From: an uncultured Dialister sp.
GTDB taxonomy: Bacteria; Bacillota; Negativicutes; Veillonellales; Dialisteraceae
NCBI GenBank assembly: GCA_900314595.1
Contig: OMVW01000005.1
Location: forward strand, 1-64,000
Direction of reading: 5' to 3'
Length of the DNA stretch: 64,000 bases
In this document: positions 60,416 to 64,000 of the stretch, piece by piece
Position numbering within the stretch: the first letter of the stretch is position 1
Layout: each line of letters opens with the position of its first letter
The notes under the pieces: model-generated
The model's database searches: none
What the model was told of the DNA's origin: nothing
Seen by the model: the letters and a program-made list of their open reading frames with translations, nothing else
Position numbers and translations under genes: made by a program

Positions 60416-61633
60416 TTAATTCTGACCCGCTTTCACATCTGCTGCGATAAGATCTGCCATTTCATCCAGTTTTCCGTCATCAGACGGAGCAGAAACAATA
60501 TGGACAGGTTCGCCGAGAATTCTGCATTTTTTCAGTTTTTCCACTTTATCCTTCATGATTTTACCGCTCACATTGGGCGCCCAGCTGCTGTTACCAATGA
60601 TTGCGATCGTACGATTCGCCACACCCATTTCTTCAAAAAGGTCCAGGAATGCATTCATCACGGGATTCAAAGTCATGTTCATGGTAATGCCGGCAAGGAC
60701 GATATGGCTCTTCCGGAGTACTTCAGGGAAAGCTTCCGTAATGGATTCACTGCAGAGATCCACGAGTTTCAGGTATTTCACACCTCTTGCTGCCAGTTTC
60801 CCTGCCAGGACCTGGGCCGTGAGAGACGTATTTCCATACGCGGAAGCAAAGAAAATGGCTGCGGACTTTTCTTCCGGCGTCCAGGAAGCCCATTTGGCAT
60901 AGGTGGAAATAATCATATTTCTATCTTCTTCCGTGCGATAGACCGGTCCATGGAGAGAGCAGATATACTGAATATCCAGCTTTGCCGCTTTTTTCAGCGC
61001 CATCAGCACCTGGGCCCCGTAACGGGCCACAATATTGGCATAATATTTCCGGAGATCCGGAAGATATTCTTCCCGATAATCCACATCATCCGCAAAGATG
61101 GAACCGTTCAGTACGCCGAACGTGCCGAAAGCATCGGCTGAGAAAAGGACTTTCTCTGTTTCTTCATAGGTGAAAGTTACTTCCGGCCAGTGAACCATGG
61201 GCGCCTTTACGAAGTGAAGCTTGTGAAGACCAAGGTCGATGACCAGTTTTTCATCTGATGTAATGAAACGGTCTTTCAAATCCACATGGAAATAATTGGC
61301 CACCATCTTCTGTGCCTGGGCAGAAGTCACAATTTTTGCTTCCGGATACGCTTCGGCCAGGGCAAGAAGGGAGCCGGAATGGTCCGGTTCCATATGATTT
61401 ACAATAATATAATCCAGTTTCCGCCCTTTCAGAAGGAACTTCAAATCTTCCATAAAGATATCCCGGATGGAATTATCCACCGCATCGAGGACTGCCGTCT
61501 TTTCATCATCAATGAAATAGCTGTTATAGGAAACGCCCCGGGAAATATGAATGAGTCCCTCAAAACGGGGCAGAATGAAATCATTGCCGCCAATCCAGTA
61601 AATATGATCGGTTACTTTCTGTTCATTATGCAT
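60416..61633 (-). CDS. Flavodiiron protein (FprA family, A-type flavoprotein)
   Basis: This cytosolic enzyme reduces oxygen to water or NO to N2O, protecting strict anaerobes. It has 405 residues. The metallo-beta-lactamase-like di-iron domain has 'NHMEPDHSGSLLAL' (HxExDH) and further His ligands in 'APMVHWPEV' and 'SLHGPVYR'. The C-terminal flavodoxin domain (from about 255) binds FMN with 'ASAYGNTSLTAQ'. No extra rubredoxin domain. It is the first gene of an apparent operon with the adaptor (gap 2 bases) and mpg. Confidence 0.95.
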   Translation of the reverse strand: MHNEQKVTDHIYWIGGNDFILPRFEGLIHISRGVSYNSYFIDDEKTAVLDAVDNSIRDIFMEDLKFLLKGRKLDYIIVNHMEPDHSGSLLALAEAYPEAKIVTSAQAQKMVANYFHVDLKDRFITSDEKLVIDLGLHKLHFVKAPMVHWPEVTFTYEETEKVLFSADAFGTFGVLNGSIFADDVDYREEYLPDLRKYYANIVARYGAQVLMALKKAAKLDIQYICSLHGPVYRTEEDRNMIISTYAKWASWTPEEKSAAIFFASAYGNTSLTAQVLAGKLAARGVKYLKLVDLCSESITEAFPEVLRKSHIVLAGITMNMTLNPVMNAFLDLFEEMGVANRTIAIIGNSSWAPNVSGKIMKDKVEKLKKCRILGEPVHIVSAPSDDGKLDEMADLIAADVKAGQN

Positions 61634-61795
61634 AGTGACTCCTTTATATCTGATAACTAAAGACAGTTTTACCTCTTTAGTATAGCACGAAAAAGGACGG
61701 AAAAGTGTTTAATTTTTCATAAAAAGACTGTCAGTCAATTTTATATTTATGTTCATGTTCAATCCGAAAACATCGCGTAAGCCGCAGAATTCCAA

Positions 61796-61831
61796 AACAA
61801 AAGACCCGCTCTCAAAGGATACGGGCCCTTA
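61796..61831 (-). terminator. Possible terminator of the amino-acid transport operon
   Basis: On the minus strand CCCG/CGGG with a 13-base loop is followed by TCTTTTGTTTT. The stem is short, but the place (22 bases after the permease stop) is right. Confidence 0.5.
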
Positions 61832-61852
61832 ATTGAACTGTAAAGTTTGAAA

Positions 61853-62500
61853 TTATCGATTTTCCAGTCTTGAGAGAATCCGGCTTGTCACCAGAGTCAG
61901 GATCAGGTAAATGATACCCGTGGTAATAAAGGTTTCCCACACCCTGTAATATTGTGCATTGGCCGCATTCGCCCAGTACATCAGCTCCGGTGTGGCAATA
62001 GTAGATGCAAGAGAAGAATCCTTGATGAGGCTCACGAAAGAATTTCCCAGAGCCGGTACCACATCCCTAAGTGCCTGGGGAAGGATGACGTAACGCATAC
62101 TCTGAAAATGAGAAAGCCCCAGGGCCTCAGCCGCTTCCAGCTGTTCCCCGTCCACCGACAGGATTCCGCCCCGTATAGTTTCAGCTATATAGGCTCCCGC
62201 ATTGATAGAAAGAGCCAGCATGGAGGCGATTTCCCCATCCGGTTTCCTCATGAGAAGAGGAATAATGCCGAAATAGGCCACCAGGATCTGCAGAAGGAGC
62301 GGCGTCCCGCGGATGCTCTCGATGAAACATACTGCCGGAAGAGAGAGCCATTTCCTGGAAGAAAGCCTTGCCAGTGCCAGAAAGAGGCCGAGAAAGAATC
62401 CAACTATAATGGCTGCCACAGACAGTTTGATGGTGAGGATGGTCCCGGAAACAAAGAAAGGCGCATACTCTTCCAGAATGGACAATTTCAGGTCAAACAT
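61853..62500 (-). CDS. Amino-acid ABC transporter permease (HisM/GlnP family)
   Basis: This inner-membrane subunit has 215 residues and five helices. 'FFLGLFLALARLS' and 'VCFIESIRGTPLLLQI' are typical, and the EAA loop 'LEAAEALGLSHFQSMRYVILPQALR' (in pieces 'AAEALGLS', 'VILPQALR') contacts an ATPase. It follows the binding-protein gene by eight bases. No ATP-binding gene is present between here and the terminator, so it must borrow one. Confidence 0.93.
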   Translation of the reverse strand: MFDLKLSILEEYAPFFVSGTILTIKLSVAAIIVGFFLGLFLALARLSSRKWLSLPAVCFIESIRGTPLLLQILVAYFGIIPLLMRKPDGEIASMLALSINAGAYIAETIRGGILSVDGEQLEAAEALGLSHFQSMRYVILPQALRDVVPALGNSFVSLIKDSSLASTIATPELMYWANAANAQYYRVWETFITTGIIYLILTLVTSRILSRLENR

Positions 62501-62508
62501 AGAGCTTC

Positions 62509-63318
62509 CTACTTTCCAAGTTTTTGCAGTATATCATCAGCCGGTTTCGTCTTGAACCATTTTTCATACAGTTTTGCATACGTACCGTCTTTGACAATTT
62601 CCGCAAGGGCTTTGTCCAGTTTACCCTGCAGCTCTGCTCCCTTGTCCTTAGGATAAAGAATCCCGAAATATTCCGGCGTAAAAGCTTCGTCATCATAAAT
62701 GATTTTCAGATGCTGTGCCGGGTACTGGGCCTGGATGGATTTGAGAGACGTCTCATCGCCTACATGAGCGTCTACCTGCCCGCCGATGATCATCTGGATG
62801 GACATGGGTGTCTTTTTGATGGAAGGATTATTGGTGCCCATCAGCTTTTCCAGAGCAATCTGTCCGGTAGAACCATTCTGCACAGCCACGGTTTTTCCAT
62901 TCAGCAGGTCTTTCGCTGATTTGACATCACTCCCTTCGGGAACGATGATGGCCTGCCGGGAAATAAAATAGGGTTTGGAGAAAAGATAGGACTGTTTCCG
63001 CTCATCAGTAATGGTAATGCCGGAAATAGCGGCATCTGCCGAATGATTTCTGATCTGCTCAAAGATAGCTTCCCAGCCGGCATCGGTAATTTCCGTGGAA
63101 AGGCCTGCCCTTTTAGCCGCTTCATTGATCAGGTCGATATCGAAACCTACGATTTTACCTTCCTTCAGATATTCAAAAGGATTCCAGTTTGCATGGGTTA
63201 CCACATGGATCTGCTTTGCAGATGAAGATGATGCAGCCGGTGCTCCTCCTCCGCAGCCGGCGATAAAAAGACCGCCCGCAGCCAGAAGAGCCGCTCCCGC
63301 TAAAAGCCACTTCCTCAT
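62509..63318 (-). CDS. Amino-acid ABC transporter substrate-binding lipoprotein (4)
   Basis: It has 269 residues, lipobox 'LFIAGCG', family 3 binding protein: 'THANWNPFEYLKEGKIVGFD' in pieces ('NWNPFEYL', 'VGFDIDLINEA'), 'AAISGITITDERKQSYLFS', and 'GKTVAVQNGSTGQI'. It resembles the three proteins at 25720-28490, but unlike them is followed by a permease gene. Ligand probably a polar amino acid. Confidence 0.92.
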   Translation of the reverse strand: MRKWLLAGAALLAAGGLFIAGCGGGAPAASSSSAKQIHVVTHANWNPFEYLKEGKIVGFDIDLINEAAKRAGLSTEITDAGWEAIFEQIRNHSADAAISGITITDERKQSYLFSKPYFISRQAIIVPEGSDVKSAKDLLNGKTVAVQNGSTGQIALEKLMGTNNPSIKKTPMSIQMIIGGQVDAHVGDETSLKSIQAQYPAQHLKIIYDDEAFTPEYFGILYPKDKGAELQGKLDKALAEIVKDGTYAKLYEKWFKTKPADDILQKLGK

Positions 63319-63370
63319 AATTACCCCCCTTATATAAAAAATCTGAACTATCTCTTTTTAGATGCTATTT

Positions 63371-63399
63371 ATTATACTCTCTTTTAAATTACAATACAA
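63371..63399 (-). promoter_or_regulatory. Promoter of the binding protein-permease operon
   Basis: TTGTAT, 17 bases and TATAAT lie on the minus strand, about 50 bases before the start codon. Confidence 0.78.
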
Positions 63400-63474
63400 G
63401 TTGTTCATTAAAATAATAAATGTATGATTGTTCTAATTTCTTACAGACGATAAGGAATTTCCACTGCTGAAAAA

Positions 63475-63517
63475 TAAAAAACTGTGAAAAGAAGGGATTT
63501 CCTTTCACAGTTTTCAA
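63475..63517 (-). terminator. Terminator of the gene running off the right edge
   Basis: ACTGTGAAA/TTTCACAGT is followed on the minus strand by TTTTTTATTTTTC. Confidence 0.85.
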
Positions 63518-63530
63518 AAGATGAGCGAAC

Positions 63531-64000
63531 CTATGGCACATATGCCCTTGTGGCATGGCCTATGATGGAAAGATGCATATCTGTAAGAAGGGCCATACGG
63601 ATGGGAAGTACCCTGCGCGCTTCGACGAAAATGTCCACTTCCGCTTCCTTCATGGTCTGCATAAGGACAGAAAGCTTTTCTTCCGTTTCAGTAAGAAGGG
63701 CCACAAGTTCTTCTGCTTTCCTGATATTCTGCTGCAGAACCACGGGAGACGGGGCAGCCGGAGAATCGGCAGGCATGGGCTGCCGGCCGGAGATGAAGGC
63801 AAGTACTTTGTTCCAGGTGAGGACAGGCTTTCCGGAGAGTTCTCTTTCTACCCAGAGGAGGCGGACCACCATAAGGGCTGCAGAACAGAATACGCCAAAG
63901 TCAAGTCCCAGCCAGAAAGAGTCAGCTCCCAGAGATGTATGGGCATCAAGGAAAAGACTCATGGGGAAACAGCCGCCCCAGTAAGCAAGGACCATCAGTA
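63531..64000 (-). CDS. Membrane protein of unknown function (cut by the window edge)
   Basis: The visible part of about 155 residues has two or three hydrophobic stretches ('VLAYWGGCFPMSLFL', 'FWLGLDFGVFCSAALMVVRLLWV'), then a Pro/Ala linker and a predicted coiled coil ('NIRKAEELVALLTETEEKLSVLMQTMKEAEV' in pieces). The frame is open to the edge and no ribosome site is seen by the ATG at 63995, so the true start may be outside. No family recognised. Confidence 0.6.
   Translation of the reverse strand, partial: LMVLAYWGGCFPMSLFLDAHTSLGADSFWLGLDFGVFCSAALMVVRLLWVERELSGKPVLTWNKVLAFISGRQPMPADSPAAPSPVVLQQNIRKAEELVALLTETEEKLSVLMQTMKEAEVDIFVEARRVLPIRMALLTDMHLSIIGHATRAYVP

Overview
The window looks like chromosomal DNA of a diderm Firmicute (class Negativicutes), most likely Dialister or a close relative. 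The signs are Firmicute-style control (T-box leaders, strong AGGAGG ribosome sites, sufCBDSU order, tmRNA, Smc/FtsY) combined with envelope features of a two-membrane cell (ArnT-like glycosyltransferases, an RND-type adaptor lipoprotein, many lipoproteins). The genus is an inference; no rRNA is present to confirm it. Base composition is fairly even, except for the first 450 bases, which carry the 3' end of a group II intron.

Layout. 1-540: intron tail and a terminator. 585-5079: Sel1-repeat protein, tmRNA gene (ssrA), then the operon lspA-rluD-P1 peptidase. 5368-13100: a G5/3D wall-binding protein, an unusual 0.9-kb AT-rich spacer, and a polyphosphate island (ppk1, a degenerate Ppx/GppA paralogue, and a divergent intact Ppx/GppA-HD enzyme). 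13232-16400: glyQS behind a T-box. 16737-20150: WG-repeat secreted protein with a polyhistidine insert, a small membrane protein, and an iron/cobalamin-type binding lipoprotein. 20293-25179: sufCBDSU Fe-S assembly operon. 25453-28490: a tiny Cys-rich secreted peptide that seems to start at ACG, and three separately transcribed amino-acid-binding lipoproteins. 28990-35325: DedA, two ArnT-like GT-C enzymes, uracil-DNA glycosylase, GtrA, and a convergent GtrB-like GT2, together resembling an undecaprenyl-phosphate-sugar cycle. 35445-39011: TAXI-TRAP transporter with a DUF1850 partner. 39193-43703: dcd with an HNH-like protein, prfC, and a lactate/malate-type dehydrogenase. 43880-47562: serC-serA-histidine phosphatase (a probable complete serine pathway) behind a T-box leader with two consecutive antiterminator/terminator modules. 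47733-52411: secreted TPR and unknown proteins, LysR regulator, YgjP metallopeptidase, ftsY. 52571-58601: smc and a divergent Orn/Lys/Arg decarboxylase. 58732-64000: Mpg glycosylase, RND adaptor, flavodiiron protein, an amino-acid permease with its binding protein, and a cut-off membrane protein.

The most unusual non-gene signal is a dispersed family of imperfect repeats with a strict 7-base period. They mostly lie just after stop codons and next to terminators (around 13037, 13187, 18684, 33649, 34208, 34343, 42630, 47564, 47711 and 58643). Other points of interest are the partly duplicated serine T-box, the polyphosphate pseudoenzyme, a Shine-Dalgarno separated from its start codon by a perfect hairpin in the TRAP operon, and the ACG-start Cys-rich peptide. 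All calls come from reading the sequence; no database or folding program was run.
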